This document shows positions 46,915 to 54,693 of a stretch of DNA of 64,000 nt, one piece after another. Location: contig UQDU01000007.1 of assembly GCA_900539915.1 (NCBI GenBank), positions 8,061-72,060 on the forward strand. Direction: 5' to 3'. This DNA comes from an uncultured Bacteroidales bacterium (GTDB lineage Bacteria > Bacteroidota > Bacteroidia > Bacteroidales > Muribaculaceae). The position numbers and the translations under genes were made by a program. The notes under the pieces were generated by a model that did not search any database, was not told the DNA's origin, and saw only the letters and a list, made by a program, of their open reading frames with translations. Position 1 is the first letter of the stretch. Every line of letters starts with the position of its first letter.

Positions 46915-48708
46915 TTACTTGTTTTCGAGCTTCTCCTTGAGAGCTGCGAGAGCTTCGAGGTCGCCGAGGGTAGTCTTTTCAAGGGGAGCGTTGAGAGCGG
47001 GAGCCTCTTCCTCACGCTTGGCGCGGGGAGCTGCTGCACGCTTCTGACGACGCTGTTCGCCACGCTCAGTACGCTGCTCGTCTTCGAAGATGCGGCTGTG
47101 GCTGAGGATGATGCGCTTGCTGTCCTTGTTGAATTCGATTACCTTGAAGTCGAGCTTCTCGTCGAGCTTGGCCTGTGAGCCGTCCTCCTTCTGGAGGTGC
47201 TTGGGAGTAGCGAAGCCTTCAACGCCGTAGGGGAGGGCGATTACGGCACCCTTCTCTACCATCTCTACGATGGTACCCTCGTGTACAGAGCCAACGGTGA
47301 AGATGGTCTCAAATACATCCCAGGGATTCTCCTCGAGCTGCTTGTGGCCGAGTGAGAGACGACGGTTCTCCTTGTCGATTTCGAGAACCTGCACATCGAT
47401 GTCGGCACCGATCTGGGTGAACTCGCTGGGGTGCTTGATTTTCTTGGTCCAGCTGAGGTCGCTGATGTGGATGAGGCCGTCAACGCCCTCTTCGATTTCA
47501 ACGAACACGCCGAAGTTGGTGAAGTTACGCACGCGGGCAGTGTGCTTGCTGCCTACGGGGTAACGCACTTCGATGTCTTCCCAGGGATCTTTCTTGAGCT
47601 GCTTGATGCCGAGGCTCATCTTGCGGTCCTCGCGGTCAAGTGTCAGGATGACAGCCTCAACCTCGTCGCCGACCTTCATGAAGTCGTTGGCAGAGCGGAG
47701 GTGCTGGCTCCATGACATTTCGCTCACGTGGATGAGGCCTTCGACGCCGGGTGCGATTTCAACGAATGCACCGTAGTCAGCCATAACCACTACGCGGCCC
47801 TTAACCTTGTCGCCGACCTTGAGGTTTTCGTCAAGGGCGTTCCAGGGATGGGGCTGGAGCTGCTTGAGACCGAGGGCGATGCGCTTCTTCTCGTCGTCGA
47901 AGTCGAGGATAACGACATTGAGCTTCTGGTCGAGCTGCACAACCTCTTCGGGATGGCTTACGCGGCCCCAGCTGAGGTCTGTGATATGGATGAGACCGTC
48001 AACACCGCCGAGGTCGATGAATACGCCGTAGGTGGTGATGTTCTTGACGGTACCCTCGAGTACCTGGCCCTTCTCGAGCTTGGAGATGATCTCGCGCTTC
48101 TGCTGCTCGAGCTCTGCCTCGATGAGAGCCTTGTGGCTTACGACCACGTTGCGGAACTCAGAGTTGATCTTGACAACCTTGAACTCCATGGTCTTGCCTA
48201 CAAACATGTCATAGTCACGGATGGGCTTGACGTCGATCTGGCTGCCGGGGAGGAATGCCTCGATGCCGAGCACGTCAACAATCATACCGCCCTTGGTGCG
48301 GCACTTGATGAAGCCCTTGATGATTTCGTCCTTCTCGAGGGCCTCGTTGATGCGCTCCCATGCACGGGCGGCGCGGGCCTTGCGGTGAGAAAGGATGAGT
48401 TGACCCTTCTTGTCTTCCTGGTTCTCGATGAACACTTCTACAGTGTCGCCGACCTTGAGGTCAGGATTGTAGCGGAATTCGCTGATGGGGATGATGCCGT
48501 CGCTCTTGTAGCCGATGTTAACCACAGCCTCACGCTTGTTGAGGGCGATGATGGTACCTTCGATTACATCCTTGTCCTTGACGGTGTTAAGGCTCTCGTC
48601 ATAGGTGCGGGTGAGCTCTTCGCGTGATTTTTCTCCCTGGGTTTCGCCCTTTTCAAAGGCATCCCAGTCGAAGTCTTCGATTGGAGAATTTTTTACTTCT
48701 TCAGTCAT
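46915..48708 (-). CDS. rpsA: 30S ribosomal protein S1
   Basis: 597 residues with six S1 RNA-binding repeats (for example VLEGTVKNITTYGVFIDLGG, VKGRVVVMADYGAFVEIAPG, HTARVRNFTNFGVFVEIEEG). An acidic N-terminus and an Ala/Arg/Glu-rich C-terminal tail (QRRQKRAAAPRAKREEE) flank them. It binds mRNA during initiation. A TACCTTTG box at 48785-48792 gives a leader of about 70 nt. The downstream terminator shows it is probably transcribed alone. Confidence 0.96.
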   Translation of the reverse strand: MTEEVKNSPIEDFDWDAFEKGETQGEKSREELTRTYDESLNTVKDKDVIEGTIIALNKREAVVNIGYKSDGIIPISEFRYNPDLKVGDTVEVFIENQEDKKGQLILSHRKARAARAWERINEALEKDEIIKGFIKCRTKGGMIVDVLGIEAFLPGSQIDVKPIRDYDMFVGKTMEFKVVKINSEFRNVVVSHKALIEAELEQQKREIISKLEKGQVLEGTVKNITTYGVFIDLGGVDGLIHITDLSWGRVSHPEEVVQLDQKLNVVILDFDDEKKRIALGLKQLQPHPWNALDENLKVGDKVKGRVVVMADYGAFVEIAPGVEGLIHVSEMSWSQHLRSANDFMKVGDEVEAVILTLDREDRKMSLGIKQLKKDPWEDIEVRYPVGSKHTARVRNFTNFGVFVEIEEGVDGLIHISDLSWTKKIKHPSEFTQIGADIDVQVLEIDKENRRLSLGHKQLEENPWDVFETIFTVGSVHEGTIVEMVEKGAVIALPYGVEGFATPKHLQKEDGSQAKLDEKLDFKVIEFNKDSKRIILSHSRIFEDEQRTERGEQRRQKRAAAPRAKREEEAPALNAPLEKTTLGDLEALAALKEKLENK

Positions 48709-48784
48709 TTAAAAGTTAATAAAACAGGGTTAATTAAATTGGAGTGCATCGGCGGCAGTGGACACACTGCTGCATGATGCGGTG

Positions 48785-48792
48785 CAAAGGTA
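48785..48792 (-). promoter_or_regulatory. Promoter box of rpsA
   Basis: Minus-strand TACCTTTG, with a 70-nt A/T-rich leader before the ATG at 48708. Confidence 0.5.
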
Positions 48793-48880
48793 GTGATTTT
48801 TTGTCAATTACACTTAGAGAAAACATCACTAAATCACAAAAAAATCACTAAATTAGCATCCTGAATAATCTGACCGATAT

Positions 48881-49318
48881 ATGAACGATATGCCCGGCGA
48901 ATGGTGGACTGCCCCCACCGAAAGCGAGTCAGGCCGCCTGATCATGGTGACCGGACGCGATGATGTAGACAAGTTCCGTGACAATCCGCGCTTCAGCATC
49001 CGCGTGGAGGTGAGCTGGAAATATGAAGGCGATGCCTCAGGCATGCCTATGGCCGGGGATTCGGCCATGATGGAGGAGGTGACCGACCGCCTCGCCGAGG
49101 CTTTCCGCAAGGACCCGGTAGCTGTGATGACCGGCATCTATACCGGCGACGACCGCCGCGACTGGATATTCTACACACTCAGCGTCCATATCTTCGGACG
49201 CAAGCTCAATGAGGCCTTGGCAGACCTGCCGCTGCTGCCTCTGACCGTCTACACCGAAAACGACCCCGGCTGGGACGAATACGCCGAGATGTCACAGGCG
49301 CGTGTCGACATCTCGTGA
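48881..49318 (+). CDS. DUF695 family protein
   Basis: A 145-residue soluble protein. WWTAPTESESGRLIMVTGRDDVDKFR, FSIRVEVSWKYEG and GIYTGDDRRDWIFYTLSVHIFG are characteristic of DUF695 proteins, whose role is unknown. It begins the accessory stretch between rpsA and the glycosyltransferase. A terminator lies about 100 bases downstream. Confidence 0.8.
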   Translation: MNDMPGEWWTAPTESESGRLIMVTGRDDVDKFRDNPRFSIRVEVSWKYEGDASGMPMAGDSAMMEEVTDRLAEAFRKDPVAVMTGIYTGDDRRDWIFYTLSVHIFGRKLNEALADLPLLPLTVYTENDPGWDEYAEMSQARVDIS

Positions 49319-49416
49319 CATTGCGTGGCTGTATGGGAGCCTGCCCGCGGCAACGCCTCCTGTCAGACCCAGTCCATGAAATCAGTGGTGTCGGTGTCGG
49401 GGGCTTCTTTTTTTCC

Positions 49417-49450
49417 AACATCATCGACAGATGATGTTTTTCTTTTTTTT
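49417..49450 (+). terminator. Terminator after the DUF695 gene
   Basis: A 9-bp AACATCATC/GATGATGTT stem with a 4-nt loop and a T-rich tail of about ten T. Confidence 0.75.
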
Positions 49451-49477
49451 TATTTTTATTTTCTTTCCTTTGTGGCA

Positions 49478-49579
49478 TTTCTTCCGACTTAATGGGGGTT
49501 TCTTCCGACTTAACCCCGGTTTCTTCCGACTTAATGGGGGTTTCCTCCGACTAAACCCCGGTTTCTTCCGACTTAATTC
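49478..49579. repeat. Alternating 21-bp tandem repeat
   Basis: Four full units and one partial of TTTCTTCCGACTTAA ending alternately in TGGGGG or CCCCGG. Neighbouring units can pair through the G and C blocks. Unit starts: 49478, 49499, 49520, 49541, 49562. Confidence 0.85.
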
Positions 49580-49581
49580 TT

Positions 49582-49881
49582 GCGATGCGGATTGAGGCGG
49601 TCGGCTCTCTTTAGGCTCGAGTGTCGGATGACTGTATTATATAGCGAGAGGGCACCGGAGCTGGTTGCCAGTCCGATGCCCTCTGTGTAGCTACCACACC
49701 AAAGGATGCGATGAAACTCCGAATGACAGGATTTGAGTGCTCGCCGTCCTTTGTAATCCTCCGTGGCCCTGAGGCCAACCCTTGTGGGTGAGGCCCGCCA
49801 TTGGGCGGTTACGCTTTGTCTCGGTATTTCAGAAAAATTTGATGAGTTTCCCAATCTACTTTGATGTGGCGTTTATCTTGA
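49582..49881 (-). ncRNA. Possible structured RNA of unknown family
   Basis: The minus strand carries several strong hairpins: CCGCC/GGCGG, GGCCTC repeats, TGTGGTAGCTACACA, and a GAGGGCATCGGA/TCCGGTGCCCTC hairpin with nested CTGG/CCAG. A TATCTTTG box lies at 49888-49895. A 93-codon reading frame with a TTG start (49854-49573) also exists, so a coding gene of unknown family is the alternative. The gap 49319-49968 otherwise holds only the terminator and 21-bp repeats. Confidence 0.35.
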
Positions 49882-49887
49882 TAACAC

Positions 49888-49895
49888 AAAGATAT
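49888..49895 (-). promoter_or_regulatory. Promoter box of the structured element
   Basis: Minus-strand TATCTTTG, giving a start near 49881. Confidence 0.4.
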
Positions 49896-49968
49896 GCGTT
49901 TTGGTTGAATTATCCAATTTTTGGATGAAAAAACATCTGAAAAGCTGCGGTTTCGGCTGTCAGAGGTG

Positions 49969-50388
49969 TCATTCTTTGGTCGGGTCAATCACAAAGTCCT
50001 CCTTTATGAGTGTTGTCAGATTGATAGGTGGCACTATAAACTGGCTGAACGGTGTGCCTTCAGTCTTGCAGAACATGATGCCGCGTGTGACGCCTACTGT
50101 CTGATTGGCGAAGAAGCCAAGCTCGTCTTTGGTGATGGTCAGCGGCCCTTTTTCGGCGCGGCTGTCCCAGTCGCCCGGCTCTATGTCAAACTCGCATGAC
50201 ACTCCGAGCTTGAGGAATGGCTTGTCTTCGTTGACAAACTCTATGGCGAAGTCGCATGCGATGCGTTTCGCATCGGTTGCGGCTTTGAATCCAAGCCCTA
50301 TGGAGTAGGATATGCCATCGGAAGGAGCCGTGTCGGCCAATATGGCAAATTGGCTGACATTTATTTTGGCCATTCTAAATTTAATCAT
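49969..50388 (-). CDS. SecB-like chaperone, third gene of a toxin-antitoxin operon
   Basis: 139 residues, predicted beta-rich with a C-terminal helix. The start INVSQFAILAD, the middle FAIEFVNEDKPFLKLGVSCEFDIEP, and especially the end ELGFFANQTVGVTRGIMF...GTPFSQFIVPPINLTTLI align by eye with the SecB core (LGAYCPNILFPYAR...GTFPQLNLAPVNFDALF in E. coli). SecB holds clients unfolded. In toxin-antitoxin-chaperone (TAC) systems a SecB paralogue protects the antitoxin. It follows the HTH antitoxin gene with an ATGA overlap, which fixes the start at 50388. MAKINV at 50373 is a possible alternative. The family call needs profile confirmation. Confidence 0.65.
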   Translation of the reverse strand: MIKFRMAKINVSQFAILADTAPSDGISYSIGLGFKAATDAKRIACDFAIEFVNEDKPFLKLGVSCEFDIEPGDWDSRAEKGPLTITKDELGFFANQTVGVTRGIMFCKTEGTPFSQFIVPPINLTTLIKEDFVIDPTKE

Positions 50389-50792
50389 GCTGCTTCGTAA
50401 TCTGATTTCGTAGAGACAGGCTGATATTGCTCTTCGCTGGTGAATCGCGCTGTCTCGGTGCTGAGGAATGTGTTGTAATTGACGGTGCGCCATTTCGGGC
50501 TGATGTATTGGCGGCGATGGTCTTCGTTTATGACCTCATTGAGTGGCTGGAAGTCGATTTTGGGGACGACGCCAAATGCCAAAGCCAGTTCGACCAGCTT
50601 GGAGAGCTTATGGTCGTAATCACCGTTGAGAAGTTGAGATACATAACCTTTGCTTACACCGAGATGCTTGGCCAGGTCTGTGCGGTTCATGCCGTTGGCC
50701 TGCATGAAATCTTCGGCACAGTTAAACAGGTCAATCTGTGTCTTGGCTATCCAATATTCGGGCGAACTTAAGATTTCCTTACGGTTATTCAT
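50385..50792 (-). CDS. XRE-family HigA-like antitoxin with long C-terminal tail
   Basis: 135 residues. A helix-turn-helix (about 38-80: MNRTDLAKHLGVSKGYVSQLLNG) binds DNA. The tail of about 45 residues contains ISPKWRTVNYNTF, an aromatic stretch after a Pro-x-Trp. TAC antitoxins carry such a chaperone-addiction tail, and the PxW pattern recalls that of the Mycobacterium tuberculosis HigA1 tail as I remember it. It overlaps the toxin stop by ATGA and the SecB-like gene by ATGA, so all three are translationally coupled. It could also autoregulate through the palindrome upstream of the promoter. Confidence 0.8.
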   Translation of the reverse strand: MNNRKEILSSPEYWIAKTQIDLFNCAEDFMQANGMNRTDLAKHLGVSKGYVSQLLNGDYDHKLSKLVELALAFGVVPKIDFQPLNEVINEDHRRQYISPKWRTVNYNTFLSTETARFTSEEQYQPVSTKSDYEAA

Positions 50793-51177
50793 ATCGCATT
50801 ATCTTTAGGGAAGTCCTTAATCAGGGACTTCAACAGTTTAATGTCTTTCTTTTGTGAGCCTTTAAAGCCTCCGACTACTATATAGATGTCAGGCTTTTGT
50901 TTGATGACGTAGACTCTTAATCGGTCTTTCTTAAATTCAAACAGATCGTTTCTCCGGGAGTCTTCGATATGATTGAATTTTGTCGACGGAAAGCGTTTGC
51001 CGTCGGTCAGATTGTCCATGTAAGCAATGATGTAGCTGTACAGCTTGCTGTCAGCTACGTTTTTGCTTATTCATCGAGAAACTGGTCAAATTGGCAAACT
51101 CCATCGACGTAGAGCTTATAGAATTTGTATTGAGGATTGTTTACGTCCTCGTATGGTTTTGTCTCATAATCGCTCAT
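50789..51177 (-). pseudogene. HigB-like (RelE superfamily) toxin, frameshifted
   Basis: Two frames join to a 129-residue toxin. Frame one, from the ATG at 51177, ends at a TAA (51067-51069) after YVDGVCQFDQFLDE. The rest continues in another frame as ISKNVADSKLYSYIIAYMDNL, then LRVYVIKQKPDIYIVVGGFKG and KDIKLLKSLIKD. The latter pattern is typical of the HigB/Gp49-like RelE superfamily mRNA endonucleases. A single missing A in the GAATAAG region restores one frame. No slippery heptamer is evident, so programmed shifting is unlikely. It is upstream of antitoxin and chaperone in the order of known TAC loci. A 76-residue fragment could still be made from the ATG at 51019. Confidence 0.75.
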
Positions 51178-51214
51178 TTTGTTAAACCGGCGAGAAATTA
51201 TCTCGAATGGTCTG

Positions 51215-51282
51215 CAAATGTAGCGTTAGTTTACGAGTAAAACAAGGAAAAACGCCCAAAAGTTTAGTTAGAACTAAACTTT
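51215..51282 (-). promoter_or_regulatory. Promoter and candidate operator of the TAC-like operon
   Basis: Minus-strand TTG (51243-51245), 20-bp spacer, TACATTTG (51215-51222): a very good Bacteroidota promoter, about 32 nt leader. Upstream is a perfect 24-bp palindrome (51259-51282, arms AAAGTTTAGTT and complement around AG). It suits a dimeric HTH antitoxin, or could end the adjacent glycosyltransferase transcript. Confidence 0.6.
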
Positions 51283-51380
51283 GTGCATATATGATAATAT
51301 GGGGCGTATGTGAATGCCCCGATACACTGAGTGGATGGAGGGTGAAATATGGCTGCCGGTTGCAGGGTCTCCGGGAGAGG

Positions 51381-52343
51381 TCAGTTGAGGCGGTAGAAGG
51401 CGTGGCCGAGGAGGCGGAGCACTGTGGGGCCGAGGTAGCTGACTGCGGCTGCGGCGCGGTTGCGCCAGCGCACTGAGCCGTTGGCTATGGTGGCGCGGCG
51501 CAGTCGGCGGATTTCGGTCCAGCATAGGTTGGCCATGGTGTGGCGCTGGTGGTTGCAGCAGAGTGCATACATGTTGAAGCATGCGCTGAGGCGGCGGTCA
51601 CGGGCTGCGGCGAGCAGCGAGGGATTGTTGCGCGAGGCTGCATCGGCCTCGATCCATTCGGTCACGCGGAGCACATCCAGACGCTTTTCGTCCCACAGGC
51701 TCATCGCGCTGTCGGGGTTGCGGCGGTAGAGATAGAGGGTGCGGTGGGTGAGAGCTACCTGGTTGACGCGGTGAAACAGGCGGTAGTTGAAATCCAGGTC
51801 CTCGTAGTAGAGGTTTTCCTTGAATCGGATGTCGCCTATGGCCGAGCGGCGGTAGAGCCGTCCCCACGGCGAGGAGATGAAGCCGGTGCGGTAGAGCATT
51901 ATTTTGTTGGCCAGTTCGGCTCCTATGACGGTGTGCCTCTCCGAAGGGTCGGCGGCATAGTGGGGCGACATGGACGCATCGCGGAAGTAGCGGCCTATGG
52001 TAATGTCGACCGACGGCCCCATGAGGGTCAGCAGATGGGGGAGCGCGCCGGGCATCAGCATGTCGTCGGCATCCACGAAAGCTATGTATTCGCCCGTGCT
52101 TGCGTCTATGCCTGTGTTACGCGCACCGCCGCAGCAGCGGTTTTGCTGGCAGATGACCCTTATGCGCGGGTCGGTTTCGGCATAAGCGCGGGCTATGACG
52201 GGGGTGTCGTCCGTGCTGCCGTCGTCGACCACGATTATCTCCTTTATTACATCCTCCTGCCCGGTGAGCACACTGTCAAGGCATTGCGACAGATACCGCT
52301 GGTTGTTATAGACAGGGATTATGACCGAAATGCTTGCTTCCAT
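51381..52343 (-). CDS. Family 2 glycosyltransferase
   Basis: 320 residues, GT-A fold. SVIIPVYNNQRYLSQCLDS, IVVDDGSTDDT, GARNTGIDASTGEYIAFVDADD are the nucleotide-sugar and metal-binding blocks, with DADD as the DxD. It is probably involved in surface polysaccharide. A TAATTTTG box (52351-52358) ends seven bases before the ATG. It stands alone beside the toxin locus, so it may belong to the same accessory insert. Confidence 0.88.
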   Translation of the reverse strand: MEASISVIIPVYNNQRYLSQCLDSVLTGQEDVIKEIIVVDDGSTDDTPVIARAYAETDPRIRVICQQNRCCGGARNTGIDASTGEYIAFVDADDMLMPGALPHLLTLMGPSVDITIGRYFRDASMSPHYAADPSERHTVIGAELANKIMLYRTGFISSPWGRLYRRSAIGDIRFKENLYYEDLDFNYRLFHRVNQVALTHRTLYLYRRNPDSAMSLWDEKRLDVLRVTEWIEADAASRNNPSLLAAARDRRLSACFNMYALCCNHQRHTMANLCWTEIRRLRRATIANGSVRWRNRAAAAVSYLGPTVLRLLGHAFYRLN

Positions 52344-52350
52344 GACCCTG

Positions 52351-52358
52351 CAAAATTA
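52351..52358 (-). promoter_or_regulatory. Promoter box of the 320-residue glycosyltransferase
   Basis: Minus-strand TAATTTTG, only seven bases before the start codon. The leader is nearly absent. Confidence 0.5.
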
Positions 52359-52434
52359 ATCTATTTATCTTTACGATGCAATAAGCTGCTTGCAACACCT
52401 CCTGACAATCAACCCCCATAAGCAGGGATGCACA

Positions 52435-52612
52435 GTATAAATGGGCACATCGGCGATGTGCTGGCTGTGCGTAACCCCATGCACGGCTGGCACGTCTCCG
52501 ACGTGCCCTCCCTCGCTTGCATCTCTTAAGTTAGTTACACACCTGCTTGTAATCAGGCCATATATGTGATGGGCACCCTGTCTCTCGTGGCGGAGAGGCG
52601 GGGTGCCCATGC
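52435..52612. repeat. Cluster of palindromes downstream of gdhA
   Basis: GCACATCGGCGATGTGC and GGCACGTCTCCGACGTGCC hairpins, a CTCTTAAGTTAGTTAC segment like the MITE-like termini, and a GGGCACCC/GGGTGCCC hairpin (about 52571-52609) near the gdhA 3' end. The gap 52344-52653 has no gene. Confidence 0.5.
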
Positions 52613-52653
52613 TTCTTGGTTAGTGATATCTTAGATTAGAGAAGCGTCGAGGT

Positions 52654-53991
52654 TTAGATTATGCCTTGTCCCATCATGGCGTTGGCTACCTTCATGAAGC
52701 CAGCGATATTTGCCCCTTTCATATAGTTGATGTAGCCGTCAGGCTCGGTGCCGTATTTGACGCACTGTTCGTGGATGGACTTCATAATGAAATGGAGTTT
52801 CTGGTCTACCTCCTCCGCTGACCACTGGAGGTGCATGGCGTTCTGGCTCATCTCGAGGCCTGAAGTGGCCACACCGCCGGCGTTTACAGCCTTGCCGGGA
52901 GCATAGGTGGTGTGGCTGGCGATAAACGTGTCGATGGCTTCGGGCGTACAACCCATGTTGGATACTTCGGCCACCATGAGCACGCCGTTGTCCACGAGCT
53001 GGCGTGCGTCGTTGCCGTCAAGCTCGTTCTGGGTGGCGCAGGGGAGGGCTATGTCGACCTTCTGCTCCCAAGGCTTCTTGCCGGGGAAGAATTTTGCGCC
53101 CGGGAATTTCTCGGCATAAGGCTCTACGATGTCATCGCCTGTGGCGCGGAGATAGAGCATATAGTCTATTTTCTCAGCGTTGAGGCCGTCGGGGTCATAG
53201 ATGTAGCCGTCGGGACCGGAGATGGTCACCACTTTCGCGCCCAGCTCGGTGGCTTTCTTGGCTGCGCCCCAGGCCACGTTGCCGAAGCCCGATATGGCCA
53301 CTACCTTGCCCTTGATGTCGTCGCCTTTCTTGGCGAGCATGCTCTGCACGAAGTAGAGAGCACCGTAGCCGGTGGCCTCGGGACGTATCAGCGAGCCGCC
53401 GAAGTCAAGACCCTTGCCGGTGAATGCGCCGTCGTGGCGGTCGACGAGCTGCTTGTACATGCCGAACATGTAGCCCACTTCGCGTCCGCCTACGCCGATG
53501 TCGCCGGCAGGCACATCGCGGTCAGGGCCGAGGTTTTTCCAAAGCTGGAGTATGAAAGCCTGGCAGAAGCGCATGATTTCAGCTTCGCTCTTACCGCGAG
53601 GCGAGAAGTCACTGCCGCCTTTGCCGCCGCCCATGGGGAGGGTGGTAAGGGCGTTTTTGAAAGTCTGCTCGAAACCGAGGAATTTGAGAATCGAAAGGTT
53701 GACCGATGCGTGGAATCGGATGCCGCCCTTGTACGGACCTATGGCCTTGTTGAACTGTACGCGGTAGCCGAGGTTGGTCTGCACCTCGCCTTTGTCGTCG
53801 ACCCATGTCACGCGGAATGTGATGATGCGGTCGGGTTCCACCATGCGTTCGATAATGCGTGCCTTCTCAAATTCGGGATGTTCGTTGTAGACATCCTGCA
53901 CGCACATCAATACTTCTTTGACTGCCTGGAGATATTCTTTTTCGCCAGGGTGTTTTGCCTCAAGGGCACTCATGATATTGTTTATATCCAT
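52654..53991 (-). CDS. gdhA: NADP-type glutamate dehydrogenase
   Basis: About 445 residues. Makes glutamate from 2-oxoglutarate and ammonium. Seen are YKGGIRFHASVNLS, the catalytic Lys of LPMGGGKGGSDFSP, the Rossmann loop SGFGNVAWGAAKKA and a C-terminal ANAMMGQGII. The length fits the hexameric class. The ATG at 53991 begins MDINNIM; a longer frame to 54069 would include a TACATTTG box (54067-54074) and is less likely. Works with AmtB in nitrogen assimilation. Confidence 0.95.
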   Translation of the reverse strand: MDINNIMSALEAKHPGEKEYLQAVKEVLMCVQDVYNEHPEFEKARIIERMVEPDRIITFRVTWVDDKGEVQTNLGYRVQFNKAIGPYKGGIRFHASVNLSILKFLGFEQTFKNALTTLPMGGGKGGSDFSPRGKSEAEIMRFCQAFILQLWKNLGPDRDVPAGDIGVGGREVGYMFGMYKQLVDRHDGAFTGKGLDFGGSLIRPEATGYGALYFVQSMLAKKGDDIKGKVVAISGFGNVAWGAAKKATELGAKVVTISGPDGYIYDPDGLNAEKIDYMLYLRATGDDIVEPYAEKFPGAKFFPGKKPWEQKVDIALPCATQNELDGNDARQLVDNGVLMVAEVSNMGCTPEAIDTFIASHTTYAPGKAVNAGGVATSGLEMSQNAMHLQWSAEEVDQKLHFIMKSIHEQCVKYGTEPDGYINYMKGANIAGFMKVANAMMGQGII

Positions 53992-54066
53992 ATTCGTTAA
54001 GGTGTTAAATATGAATGTGTTGTGTGTAAAGTTTTTCAGGTATGGCAAACGTCGGTTTGCTGACAT

Positions 54067-54074
54067 CAAATGTA
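54067..54074 (-). promoter_or_regulatory. Promoter box of gdhA
   Basis: Minus-strand TACATTTG with a leader of about 70 nt before the ATG at 53991. Confidence 0.45.
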
Positions 54075-54221
54075 AGGGAAAAAATTATGAAAATCGGTTT
54101 TTGAGACTTAAAATTTGTTAATGTAAAATGCGGCTCTCTTTTTGCATGCTGATGTTTTCGCATGAAGTCGTGGCCGTGGGGCGGTTACTTTGCGGATGTA
54201 ACTCAAAAACAACGTGATAAA

Positions 54222-54653
54222 ATGATGAGAAATATTTCGCTTATCGTGGTGCACTGCACCGCCGGGCGCCAGACCCAGAGCGCTGCCGACATAGTCCGTT
54301 ACCACACATTGCCACGCCGACAGGGCGGATTGGGATGGAGCACACCCGGCTACCATTACATAGTGGAGCCGTCGGGGTTTGTTGCGCAGATTGTGCCCGA
54401 TCGGGAGATAGCCAACGGCGTCAAGGGACATAACGGAAACTCGATACATGTGGCTTATATCGGTGGCGTGGATGCCTCGCGCCCCGGGCTGCCTCCGCTT
54501 GACAACCGCACCGAGGCCCAGAAACGCAGTCTGCGCGAACTCCTGCAGCGGCTCAGGAAGCTGTATCCGTCGGCGCGTATTGTAGGCCACCGCAATCTGG
54601 CGCGTAAAGCGTGTCCGAGTTTCGACGCCAAGAAGGAGTATGCTGACATATGA
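54222..54653 (+). CDS. N-acetylmuramoyl-L-alanine amidase (phage endolysin type)
   Basis: About 143 residues, amidase_2/T7-lysozyme-like. SLIVVHCTAGRQTQSAADIVRYH carries the first zinc His, GWSTPGYHYIVEP the second block, and IVGHRNLARKACPSFD the last His and catalytic Cys region. No signal peptide is seen. A TTACTTTG box (54185-54192) would lie inside a longer frame from 54162, so the ATG at 54222 or 54225 is preferred. A phage-type anchored protein follows after 40 bases. With a holin-like gene elsewhere it may be a leftover of prophage lysis or a cell-wall enzyme. Confidence 0.85.
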   Translation: MMRNISLIVVHCTAGRQTQSAADIVRYHTLPRRQGGLGWSTPGYHYIVEPSGFVAQIVPDREIANGVKGHNGNSIHVAYIGGVDASRPGLPPLDNRTEAQKRSLRELLQRLRKLYPSARIVGHRNLARKACPSFDAKKEYADI

Positions 54654-54693
54654 CTGACCGTAAAAGATTAAACACCCTATAAAAGATTAGAAG

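Noticed and set aside
51060..51080. Programmed -1 frameshift in the toxin gene
   Set aside because: The region has no slippery heptamer of the XXXYYYZ kind before the TAA, so a mutation or assembly error is preferred.
53000..54000. Long plus-strand frame opposite gdhA
   Set aside because: It mirrors the well-conserved gdhA and has no domain of its own.
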